A model generated the notes under the pieces. That model had not been told where the DNA came from and did no database searches. It saw nothing but the letters and a program-made list of their open reading frames with translations. A stretch of DNA of 5,560 bases, from the NCBI GenBank assembly GCA_947177465.1, contig CAMWUP010000171.1:1-5560 (forward strand). Reading direction: 5' to 3'. This DNA comes from an uncultured Lachnospiraceae bacterium. GTDB lineage: Bacteria > Bacillota > Clostridia > Lachnospirales > Lachnospiraceae. Positions 1-5,560 of the stretch are shown here, in pieces. The position numbers and the translations under genes were made by a program. The number at the start of each line of letters is the position of its first letter. Position 1 is the stretch's first letter.

Positions 1-1543
1 CGTCCAAGCGCGCCGTCGGCATATTTATCGCCGTGTCATATTCCCTGACGTCATCAAATAAAATTCCCTCCTCATATGCCGGTTTGACTGCCGTATCCAA
101 CACGCTTCCGTTCAGCCATTCGTGGTAATACGGGTCTCTGCCCTCTAATTTCGGATGACGCTTATACAGCAAGTCACGCTCGCCCATCAGACGCTTTACT
201 TTTTCTTCGGTTTCATCCACACCGCGGCTCAAGGACTCATGATGCAGCAGAAAACCGTTGTTTATGACAATGTTCTGATAGCCCAGCTCATACAAGGTAA
301 AGCATAAATCCACATCATTAAAAGCCACCTTCAGCTTTTCACAAAAACCGCCTGCTTCTTCAAAGACCGCACGACGAAGCAGCAGACATGCGCCCGTTAC
401 GCCAATCATATTCCAGACGCCCCTGTTTCTTCCATCATAGTGGCAGACGCTGTCCTTTAAGCACTGTAATTTATGCGTGGGTCCCAGCGCAATATTGGTG
501 ACGCCTGCATGCTGAATCCGCTCTGAATCAGGATAAAGCAGCTTATATCCCACGGCGCCCGCCCACGGCTGCATCGCCTTTTGTACCATAGCCTCCAGCC
601 ATCCGGCCTCCACCGCCTCAATATCGTCATTTAAAAACAAAAGCAGGTTTCCCTTCGCCTCTTCCGCTCCCAGATTGCACATGCGGGAAAAATTAAACTC
701 CATGGGCTTATACAGGTAAACTGCTCTCTGCAAATGCTCCCTGTATGCCGCTTCACGGTTTAACCTGTCAATTTCTCTGCCGACTGCTTCCCTGCTCTGC
801 ACACTGCTTCCATTGTCCACCACAATGATTTCGTAAACAGTTTCTTTTACCGTGCGGCACAGGGTTTCCAGACACTGCTTTAACACCGACACATTATCCT
901 TGGAAGGGATGATAACGGAAACCAAACCGGCCGCTTCCTGCGGCGGTATCTGCTTTTCGCTCCTTCTCTCATCCGGCAGACGCCACTTTTCCAGACGATG
1001 GTAAAAGATACCGTTTACATGGGCTATTGTCCGGCAGCCTTTCTGAAAGCCGCCCGCAAGCTCTGCCAGCCTGTCGTGACATAAGCCCTCATCCTGACAT
1101 TCTTCTTCCGTAAGCTGTTCAAAAAGGCTTCTGCGCACTGCCACCGCACTTCCCAGATAATCCCTGCACAGGTAAGAATCCGGCGACCAGCAGGGCTTGA
1201 GCCACGGAGTAGAAAAAACATTCTTTTTTACTATTATATCCTCATCCCCGTAGGCGAGCAGAACCTCGGGATTTTCAGCAAAAAAGCGGTTCATGCGCAC
1301 TTGTGCATCCTTACTCCAGCACCCGCCCGCAAAAGCAAGCAGCACCACCTCGGGGGACGTCTGTGCTGCCTTGCCTTTCCCTTCTTTTTCCTGCGCTGTA
1401 TCCTGCAGGCCGTCTTTTTCAACGACCTGTTCCAGCTCCTTCACCCATGCGCCGTAATCCTGTATATAGCGCTTTCGTTTTCTTCTGTATCTCATGTCAA
1501 ACAGCTTTTCAAGCTGTTGTCTGACAGCTTTTTTTAATTCCAA
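1..1543 (-). CDS. Family 2 glycosyltransferase, 3' end cut by window edge
   Basis: Predicted cytoplasmic or membrane-associated transferase adding sugars from a nucleotide sugar to a growing surface glycan; donor and linkage cannot be read from sequence. About 514 codons are visible, with no stop or frameshift. A basic helical N-terminus (residues 1-50) is followed by a partial GT-like segment with AYGDEDI (D100, D102) and FSTPWLKPCWSPD, as in the first half of two-domain rhamnan/O-antigen transferases. A complete GT-A domain follows: SVIIPSKDN (209-217), VVDNGS (241-246), the FLNDDIEA metal/nucleotide site (D306, D307), an acceptor-side GVTGACLLLRR stretch, AFNDVDLCF (D410, D412) and HHESLSRG (from H434). 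The start is TTG at 1543, chosen because AGGAGGGG sits 5 bases upstream (7 from the AGGAGG core) and reading is open from there; the next in-frame ATG (1495) lacks a comparable site. It begins 14 bases after the methyltransferase-kinase stop, so it is cotranscribed and probably translationally coupled. GT2 membership is secure; specificity is unknown. Confidence 0.9.
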   Translation of the reverse strand, partial: MELKKAVRQQLEKLFDMRYRRKRKRYIQDYGAWVKELEQVVEKDGLQDTAQEKEGKGKAAQTSPEVVLLAFAGGCWSKDAQVRMNRFFAENPEVLLAYGDEDIIVKKNVFSTPWLKPCWSPDSYLCRDYLGSAVAVRRSLFEQLTEEECQDEGLCHDRLAELAGGFQKGCRTIAHVNGIFYHRLEKWRLPDERRSEKQIPPQEAAGLVSVIIPSKDNVSVLKQCLETLCRTVKETVYEIIVVDNGSSVQSREAVGREIDRLNREAAYREHLQRAVYLYKPMEFNFSRMCNLGAEEAKGNLLLFLNDDIEAVEAGWLEAMVQKAMQPWAGAVGYKLLYPDSERIQHAGVTNIALGPTHKLQCLKDSVCHYDGRNRGVWNMIGVTGACLLLRRAVFEEAGGFCEKLKVAFNDVDLCFTLYELGYQNIVINNGFLLHHESLSRGVDETEEKVKRLMGERDLLYKRHPKLEGRDPYYHEWLNGSVLDTAVKPAYEEGILFDDVREYDTAINMPTARLD

Positions 1544-1548
1544 AAGAG

Positions 1549-1556
1549 CCCCTCCT
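1549..1556 (-). promoter_or_regulatory. Ribosome binding site deciding a TTG start
   Basis: AGGAGGGG on the minus strand, almost directly after the stop of the preceding gene (TGA at 1560-1558). It is the only strong Shine-Dalgarno sequence near the glycosyltransferase start and supports TTG at 1543-1541 over the ATG at 1495. Confidence 0.75.
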
Positions 1557-1557
1557 G

Positions 1558-3588
1558 TCAAATCAGTTTTTTGGCTGCCGCCGCAATATCCTCTGCAACG
1601 TCTGCGGGCAGCTTTGCCACCTGCATTTTAATATGAAGCATGTTTTCCTCCCGCCTGTCCAAAGCCGCAGTCTTTACATAAAGATTGGGGTCTGCCGCTG
1701 GAAAAACAAAATCCTGCGTCTGCTTCAGCAGCTTCCCGTTGGTATAGAAAGTCTTTTTATTCTTAACGGGCACCTCTTTCCCGTTAAATGTCAGCGCATC
1801 GATTCGGACCACACAAGGCTCCATGGACGGGTCGATTCGGAAGGTTTCCACATCACCGCCCACCTTCAGCTCCAAATCAACCTCCCTGTCATTGGGATAC
1901 AGTTCGTATACAAAATAAGATTCCTCCTCCGAAAAGCCGCTGCCCTTATCCTCATAAATCTGTACTCTGTCAGGGACGCTTACAGGCTGTATCGCCCTGC
2001 GCTTTAGAAGACCGAGAATTTCTGACATTGCTTTATTTTTTCCTGTCACAAACCCCTGAAACTCTTTTTCCTGCTCCCTGTAATAATCCGCCTCCGTCTC
2101 CGTAATCCCCAGTTCCTCCAATATTCTGCCCAGATTGAGCTTATCCCGTTTCTTGTCCTCAAGCAAATAGCAGTAGACGGCGCGAAAAGCCAGTTCCTTC
2201 ACATCCATGGCTTTCCCGAAGGTCCACTCGTAGTCGATAACGCTCCATGTATCCCCCCGCACCACAATATTGCCAAAGGTCAAATCAAAGTCTGCAACGG
2301 GAAACTCCTGATGATACCCCGTCCGCTCCACGTATTGTTTAAACAAGGCATGAAAGCCCTCGATATCATCCTTTTTTAGGCATTCGTCCAAAAGCTCCGC
2401 TAAAAGCCTGCCCTCTAAAAATTCAAAGGAATCCCATATTTTCCCGTCTTCCTCGCAAAGCTCGCATTTATTGATTTCCAGATTTCCGCCCTTATAGCGC
2501 TCTAACAGATTTTGGTAAGCGACCGGCATCTCGCGGATATGCTCCTTTGCCTCTTCACACAGCGGGTATTTTCTGACTGTCGCACTTCCCTTCTTATCTC
2601 TGCGGATTTCCGTCCGTATCCGGTATTCCGGCGCCCTGTCATTGGAATATCTGGTATATTTTACCTCAAAATCGTCTCCGATAATAACCTCATAGGAATT
2701 GGAAAACACAGAAAAAAGCCCGTCCTCCACAATGCCGTCAAAAGCATAACGCTCATCAAACAAAAGCAGCCTGTCCCTGTCAAAATAACGCATATTGTTG
2801 GAAAGCTCGCCCCGTCCGGGCAGATACGTATCCGAGTATAAGGTAGTCATAAACTTGTAATCGGGATAGGGGTAATAAAAATGGTACTTCTTTACGCCGC
2901 AGGCGGCAAAAATCTTTTCCAGCCCATTACGCGAAAAGGTTCTGACGACGCCGCCGTCCGCATAGTTTTCTATGCCCGAAAACCAAGTACCCAGATGGTC
3001 CTCTTTACAGCCCGCGAAATATTTCAGCCCGTATTTATTTTCTATGGCAATCACCGCTCTGCCGCCCTTTTTTAAGTGCTTTAATACAATGGAAAGAAAC
3101 TCCTCAAAGGGTTTCTCCTTCCCCATGTAGCTTTGCCCATACTCAAAAACCCCAATCAAAAAAATATAGTCGAAATCAGCCGGCAAATCCGGCTCGATAT
3201 CCTTGAAATTGCCTACATGAATCGTCACGTTTTCACATGCGCTGTGCCTGTGCGCATTTATCATACTGCGCTTCTTCGACAAGTCCACGCAGACCACTTC
3301 TCCTGCCTTACGGGACAAAGCGCCCGTGATGGCGCCGCAGCCGCTTCCTATCTCCAGCACCTTCGCGTCTGCCTTCATGGGAATCCAGTCCACAATATTT
3401 TCACGGAGCGGAGAAAGATGATAGAGCACCGGCCAGCTTGCGCGTTCTTCTATCACCCTCTGATACTCCGTCTCTGCGCAGCTCTGCACAATCTCCAGCA
3501 GTTCGTCCTCTACCTTGCCGTCAGAATACAAGTCCTCGCCTCCATAATGGCTCAGATTCAAGGTTACTTTTCCAATCTGCTCTGTCAT
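1558..3588 (-). CDS. SAM methyltransferase-kinase fusion (WbdD-like architecture)
   Basis: A 676-residue protein with three regions. Residues about 1-240 are a class I SAM methyltransferase: KVLEIGSGCGAI (86-97) is the SAM-binding loop, VDLS (101-104) carries the acidic ribose contact D102, and GNFKDI (126-131) with FDYIFLIGVFEYG (139-151) follows. Residues about 290-530 look like an APH-type kinase: possible lysine strand TVRKY (K340), hinge FEFLEG (388-393), catalytic loop DFDLTFGN (D435, N440) and metal-binding IDYEW (D452). All core catalytic positions appear present, although the usual HGD is DFD. Residues about 541-645 are beta-rich (VQIYEDKGSGFSEEESYFV) and resemble modules attached to clostridial polysaccharide enzymes. 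No signal peptide or membrane helix is seen. The ATG at 3588 has AAAGGAG 6 bases upstream. The likely role is phosphorylation and methylation of a glycan or glycan precursor; by analogy with E. coli WbdD it could cap chain ends before export. Domain calls are firm, the capping role is inferred, and an alternative is side-chain decoration. Confidence 0.88.
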   Translation of the reverse strand: MTEQIGKVTLNLSHYGGEDLYSDGKVEDELLEIVQSCAETEYQRVIEERASWPVLYHLSPLRENIVDWIPMKADAKVLEIGSGCGAITGALSRKAGEVVCVDLSKKRSMINAHRHSACENVTIHVGNFKDIEPDLPADFDYIFLIGVFEYGQSYMGKEKPFEEFLSIVLKHLKKGGRAVIAIENKYGLKYFAGCKEDHLGTWFSGIENYADGGVVRTFSRNGLEKIFAACGVKKYHFYYPYPDYKFMTTLYSDTYLPGRGELSNNMRYFDRDRLLLFDERYAFDGIVEDGLFSVFSNSYEVIIGDDFEVKYTRYSNDRAPEYRIRTEIRRDKKGSATVRKYPLCEEAKEHIREMPVAYQNLLERYKGGNLEINKCELCEEDGKIWDSFEFLEGRLLAELLDECLKKDDIEGFHALFKQYVERTGYHQEFPVADFDLTFGNIVVRGDTWSVIDYEWTFGKAMDVKELAFRAVYCYLLEDKKRDKLNLGRILEELGITETEADYYREQEKEFQGFVTGKNKAMSEILGLLKRRAIQPVSVPDRVQIYEDKGSGFSEEESYFVYELYPNDREVDLELKVGGDVETFRIDPSMEPCVVRIDALTFNGKEVPVKNKKTFYTNGKLLKQTQDFVFPAADPNLYVKTAALDRREENMLHIKMQVAKLPADVAEDIAAAAKKLI

Positions 3589-3624
3589 AACGGTCTCCTT
3601 TCCTGATTTTATTCCGCTTCACTA

Positions 3625-3966
3625 TTACCGATTTTCTTCTAATATTTCCCGCAGGCTTGTAATCAGTACAGGATATTCATCATGTACTGTGAAAAAGACA
3701 TCTTCCATACGCAATGTCTGATACCTGTGTGCAGTAATATCACGCATACCAGCAACAGCCTTCCAAGGAAAATTCTTGTATTTATTCCGCACTTCATCAG
3801 ATACGACTTTAACCAGCTCGCCAACATTTATTGAAGTCATACTTAGCGCTCGCTTTAACATTTCATTGTGCAAAAATTTTTCCAAGGATGTGTTTCCCAG
3901 CATGTCAATACCAACTTCCATCTCAGATATTATTTTTTGTATGGTAATTTCATCCCTACGCTGCAT
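3625..3966 (-). CDS. hepT: HepT-like toxin (DUF86/HEPN RNase)
   Basis: 113 residues, all-helical and close to the usual length of short HepT/DUF86 proteins. The family landmarks are an N-terminal helix starting RRDEITIQKII, a central segment with INVGELVKVVSDEVR (46-60) followed by NFPWKAVAGMRDITAHRY, and a C-terminal helix. The HEPN RNase signature R-X4-H-X-Y is intact as R75, H80 and Y82. In characterised HepT proteins R and H are needed for RNA cleavage, and the tyrosine is the residue to which the partner MntA attaches AMP to silence the toxin. The ATG lies inside the end of the MntA-like gene (11-base overlap), with TGAGG 9 bases upstream, so the two are translationally coupled. The stop is 36 bases before the methyltransferase-kinase. 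Codon and base composition are more AT-rich than the neighbours, suggesting separate origin. RNase activity is inferred from the motif. Confidence 0.85.
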   Translation of the reverse strand: MQRRDEITIQKIISEMEVGIDMLGNTSLEKFLHNEMLKRALSMTSINVGELVKVVSDEVRNKYKNFPWKAVAGMRDITAHRYQTLRMEDVFFTVHDEYPVLITSLREILEENR

Positions 3967-4237
3967 ACAACACTACCTCATTCTTGATTTCAAGGATATC
4001 ATCATCTCGAATTGGTCCGTGAATCACGTCAACTTTCAGTTGAAGAAGCTCTTCCAGTTCATTTGTTATGGAAGCTAACGTTATCAAGGAAATCTGACGA
4101 GAAAATTCCATAATCAAATCGACATCACTGTCTTCTCTGTAATTTTCGCCGGCTCTTGAACCAAACAAAGTCACTCTCGAAATATGATATTTATCAATCA
4201 ATCCCATAACAACCTGCCTGATATGTTCTATTGTCAT
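3956..4237 (-). CDS. mntA: MntA-like minimal nucleotidyltransferase antitoxin
   Basis: A 93-residue minimal nucleotidyltransferase of the pol-beta fold. From the ATG at 4237, the GS-X10-D-X-D motif is complete: LFGSRAGE (G26, S27) followed by SDVDLIME (D38, D40). The third acidic residue is probably D70 in KVDVIHG. In the MntA/HepT system the enzyme uses ATP to add AMP to the tyrosine of the HepT R-X4-H-X-Y motif and so neutralises it; the partner here overlaps the 3' end by 11 bases in the classical order. The reading frame is open up to a GTG at 4273, but those extra 12 residues (MPPTEGGG and so on) are encoded by a GC-rich hairpin and look non-native. The ATG at 4237 has GGAG with a 6-base spacer and is preferred; the ATG at 4249 is another option. 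It lies 87 bases after the ABC ATPase stop with no clear promoter of its own. Antitoxin role inferred from family and context. Confidence 0.84.
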   Translation of the reverse strand: MTIEHIRQVVMGLIDKYHISRVTLFGSRAGENYREDSDVDLIMEFSRQISLITLASITNELEELLQLKVDVIHGPIRDDDILEIKNEVVLYAA

Positions 4238-4243
4238 AATAAT

Positions 4244-4247
4244 CTCC
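4244..4247 (-). promoter_or_regulatory. Ribosome binding site selecting the mntA start
   Basis: GGAG on the minus strand, 6 bases before the ATG at 4237-4235. It favours that codon over the upstream ATG at 4249 and GTG at 4273, neither of which has a clear purine-rich site at proper distance. Confidence 0.55.
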
Positions 4248-4250
4248 ATT

Positions 4251-4270
4251 CCGCCGCCTTCGGTCGGCGG
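4251..4270 (-). repeat. GC-rich inverted repeat (hairpin) upstream of mntA
   Basis: CCGCCG at 4251-4256 pairs with CGGCGG at 4265-4270. Inside it CC (4257-4258) can pair with GG (4262-4263), giving an 8-bp stem with one bulged base and a 3-base loop. A slightly shifted register also gives a perfect 6-bp GCCGCC/GGCGGC stem (4253-4258 with 4266-4271). It lies immediately before the mntA ribosome site in otherwise AT-rich DNA. Neither side is followed by a T run, so it is not an intrinsic terminator. It could be an mRNA leader structure affecting antitoxin translation or a dispersed palindromic repeat; the sequence alone cannot decide. Confidence 0.6.
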
Positions 4271-4324
4271 CACAAATAGGAATGAAAAACGCTGTCTTTT
4301 GCTGCCTTAGAAGTATTTTTCACA

Positions 4325-5470
4325 CTACGCCTCCTGCCGATACGGTATAATACGCGCTTCACTGTCAACAGCCTCACGGACAGTAACTTTGGAATTCATA
4401 TCATAGAAGCCCACGGTATCCTTATCCGATATCACCGTGATATTCAGCACGTCGTAGAGACGGTGGTATACCTGAAAATCACTGCCGGCATAACCGGTTA
4501 CGCCGAGCGATAAAAGGTATTCCCCTCCCTGCAGGCTCATCTTCTGCGTGAAGGTTACTTCCTTTACGCTTCCCTCACGCACAGGCTCTAAAAACGCCTT
4601 TTCTATCATACTGTTGGTACCCGTAATTTCAGTTCCTTTTACATTTTTGAAGGAAAAAGCAAAGATGGGCGCTACGATTCTCTCATGAAACTTTACTTTT
4701 ACATGAATGGTAAATTCAGAGCCCTTTATAACGGCAGTTGTCCTGATATTTTTCTCGTCCGTGATATAAAATTCCGTCATTTCCGCCTGTTTTGTACCAT
4801 ACTCCAAAAGCTCAGGATTGACATTTGCCTCCGGCAGGGCAATATCATGTTCTTCCGTCTCATCAGGAAGCTCGTACTGTCCTACCAGCACACGCTTAAA
4901 GGCATCTATCATCTCCTTGGGACTGCCATTCCCCAAAAGATTCCCCTGATTGAGCAGATACACCCTGTCGCAGTACTTGCTGATGCTGCTTAAATCATGG
5001 CTGACAAACACAATGGTCTTGCCCAGCTTTTTAAACTCCTCAAATTTCTGATAGCATTTTGCCTGAAAAAACACGTCACCCACCGACAGCGCCTCATCCA
5101 CGATTAGAATCTCCGGCTCGATATTGATTGCCACGGCAAAGGCAAGTCTGACAAACATACCGCTGGAATAGGTCTTGACCGGCTGATATACATAGTCCCC
5201 GATATCCGCAAACTTTAGGATTTCCGGCAGCTTCTCATCAATTTCCTTCTCCGAAAAGCCCATCATGGTGCCATTTAAATATACATTTTCAATTCCGTTA
5301 TATTCCATATTGAAACCGGCGCCCAGCTCAAGCAGGGCAGAAATCCGTCCGTTTACCGTCACTTCCCCTTCCGTCTGGTTGAGGACTCCCGTAATAATCT
5401 TTAAAATGGTGGACTTACCGGAGCCATTCGTCCCGATGATGCCCACAGTTTCTCCCTGCATGATTTCCAT
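4325..5470 (-). CDS. Polysaccharide ABC exporter ATPase with Wzt-type C-terminal domain, N-terminus uncertain
   Basis: ATPase subunit of a Wzm/Wzt or TagGH-type exporter that moves lipid-linked glycan out of the cytoplasm; the permease partner is not in the window. Counting from the ATG at 5470: Walker A GTNGSGKST (13-21), Q-loop-region ALLELGAGFNMEYNGIENVYLNG (45-67 region), signature YSSGM (101-105), Walker B ILIVDE (121-126, E126 catalytic), D-loop ALSVGD (127-132) and H-loop H158. A linker (about 190-220) leads to a beta-sandwich tail of about 150 residues with EYGTKQAEMTEF, APIFAFSFKNVKGTEITGTN and GGEYLLSLGV, typical of the Wzt carbohydrate-recognition domain. The ATG at 5470 is doubtful: it has no ribosome site and would remove the A-loop aromatic (HYALNGVS just upstream) and the first strand. 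Open, homologous-looking frame continues upstream to an in-frame TAG at 5543-5545. The gene is thus either damaged, started at a non-standard codon, or carries a sequence error. Confidence 0.88.
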   Translation of the reverse strand: MEIMQGETVGIIGTNGSGKSTILKIITGVLNQTEGEVTVNGRISALLELGAGFNMEYNGIENVYLNGTMMGFSEKEIDEKLPEILKFADIGDYVYQPVKTYSSGMFVRLAFAVAINIEPEILIVDEALSVGDVFFQAKCYQKFEEFKKLGKTIVFVSHDLSSISKYCDRVYLLNQGNLLGNGSPKEMIDAFKRVLVGQYELPDETEEHDIALPEANVNPELLEYGTKQAEMTEFYITDEKNIRTTAVIKGSEFTIHVKVKFHERIVAPIFAFSFKNVKGTEITGTNSMIEKAFLEPVREGSVKEVTFTQKMSLQGGEYLLSLGVTGYAGSDFQVYHRLYDVLNITVISDKDTVGFYDMNSKVTVREAVDSEARIIPYRQEA

Positions 5471-5560
5471 GCTGACGCCATTTAAGGCATAATGCTCCTT
5501 ATGCCGGTTCTTTGCCAGACCAAACGCCTCCTTAAACCTGTACTAGGGATTGTCATACAG
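5471..5560 (-). pseudogene. Upstream part of the ABC ATPase frame, interrupted by in-frame TAG at 5543-5545
   Basis: The 24 codons before the ATG at 5470 read YRFKEAFG then LAKNRHKEHYALNGVS, which matches the usual N-terminal part of Wzt-type ATPases (a KEA/KE-rich helix, then the YAL-x-x-VS strand with the A-loop aromatic). Before the TAG the same frame reads LYDNP up to the window edge, also in the style of this family (YDNP or YDKP before the KE segment). So family-like sequence appears on both sides of the stop, which suggests a recent nonsense change or a sequencing error. AAGGAGG at 5533-5527 lies 8 bases before an in-frame CTG at 5518, which could act as a weak restart, but those bases also encode the common KEA residues and may match by chance. 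Confidence 0.6.

Noticed and set aside
1024..1221. Small minus-strand open frame of 65 codons
   Set aside because: It lies wholly within the glycosyltransferase in another frame; the real frame there contains the YGDED and WLKPCWSPD motifs.
1500..1530. Inverted repeat AAGCTGTTTGAC... / AGCTTGAAAAGCT near the glycosyltransferase start
   Set aside because: AGCTTTTCAAGCT at 1503-1515 and the nearby CAGCTT copies are within coding sequence (QLEKL), not followed by a T run in the transcribed direction, and follow from Leu/Lys codons.
1301..1537. Open frame on the plus strand opposite the glycosyltransferase
   Set aside because: It is antisense to a clear GT2 coding region, with no domain features; it is a shadow of the minus-strand gene.
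3133..3606. 157-codon open frame on the plus strand opposite the methyltransferase domain
   Set aside because: It mirrors a gene with intact SAM-binding motifs and shows no recognisable protein features.
4238..4273. GTG start at 4273 giving a longer MntA-like protein
   Set aside because: The extra residues are encoded across a GC-rich hairpin, do not resemble the family's N-terminus, and lack a ribosome site; the ATG at 4237 has GGAG at good spacing.
4274..4324. Possible promoter or terminator between the ABC ATPase and mntA
   Set aside because: The short gap is AT-rich, but no paired -35/-10 boxes with normal spacing and no hairpin followed by a T run were found, so read-through from upstream is the simpler reading.

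Overview
The window is a stretch of a cell-surface polysaccharide assembly and export operon. Every gene lies on the minus strand, so transcription runs from high to low coordinates. The protein styles point to a Gram-positive anaerobe of the Clostridia, probably a Lachnospiraceae-type gut bacterium, although this comes from recognising sequence style and no search was run. The signs are a Wzt-like ABC ATPase with a carbohydrate-binding tail, a large rhamnan/O-antigen-type family 2 glycosyltransferase, strong AGGAGG ribosome sites and moderate GC.

Layout in transcription order: (1) 5560-4325, ATPase of a polysaccharide ABC exporter (Wzt/TagH class) with a C-terminal Wzt-type sugar-recognition domain; its N-terminal part is crossed by an in-frame TAG at 5543-5545. 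(2) 4237-3956 and 3966-3625, an overlapping MntA-like nucleotidyltransferase antitoxin and HepT-like toxin, visibly more AT-rich than the flanks and preceded by a GC-rich hairpin. (3) 3588-1558, a 676-residue fusion of a SAM methyltransferase, an APH-like kinase and a beta-rich tail. (4) 1543-1, a family 2 glycosyltransferase starting at TTG and running off the window.

How they may work together: glycosyltransferases such as gene 4 build a glycan on a lipid carrier in the cytoplasm, and the ABC exporter (ATPase here, permease presumably upstream and outside) moves it across the membrane. The methyltransferase-kinase has the same two activities in the same order as WbdD of E. coli O8/O9a. WbdD caps the non-reducing end of the O-polysaccharide with phosphate and methyl groups, and the Wzt C-terminal domain then reads that cap. 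Finding such a fusion beside a Wzt with a sugar-binding tail suggests capped chain-length control and coupled export in this organism. This is the most interesting hypothesis in the window and is an inference. The toxin-antitoxin pair looks like an insertion into the operon and probably has no part in glycan synthesis.

No rRNA, tRNA, CRISPR array, transposase or convincing terminator or promoter was seen. No gap between genes exceeds 300 bases.
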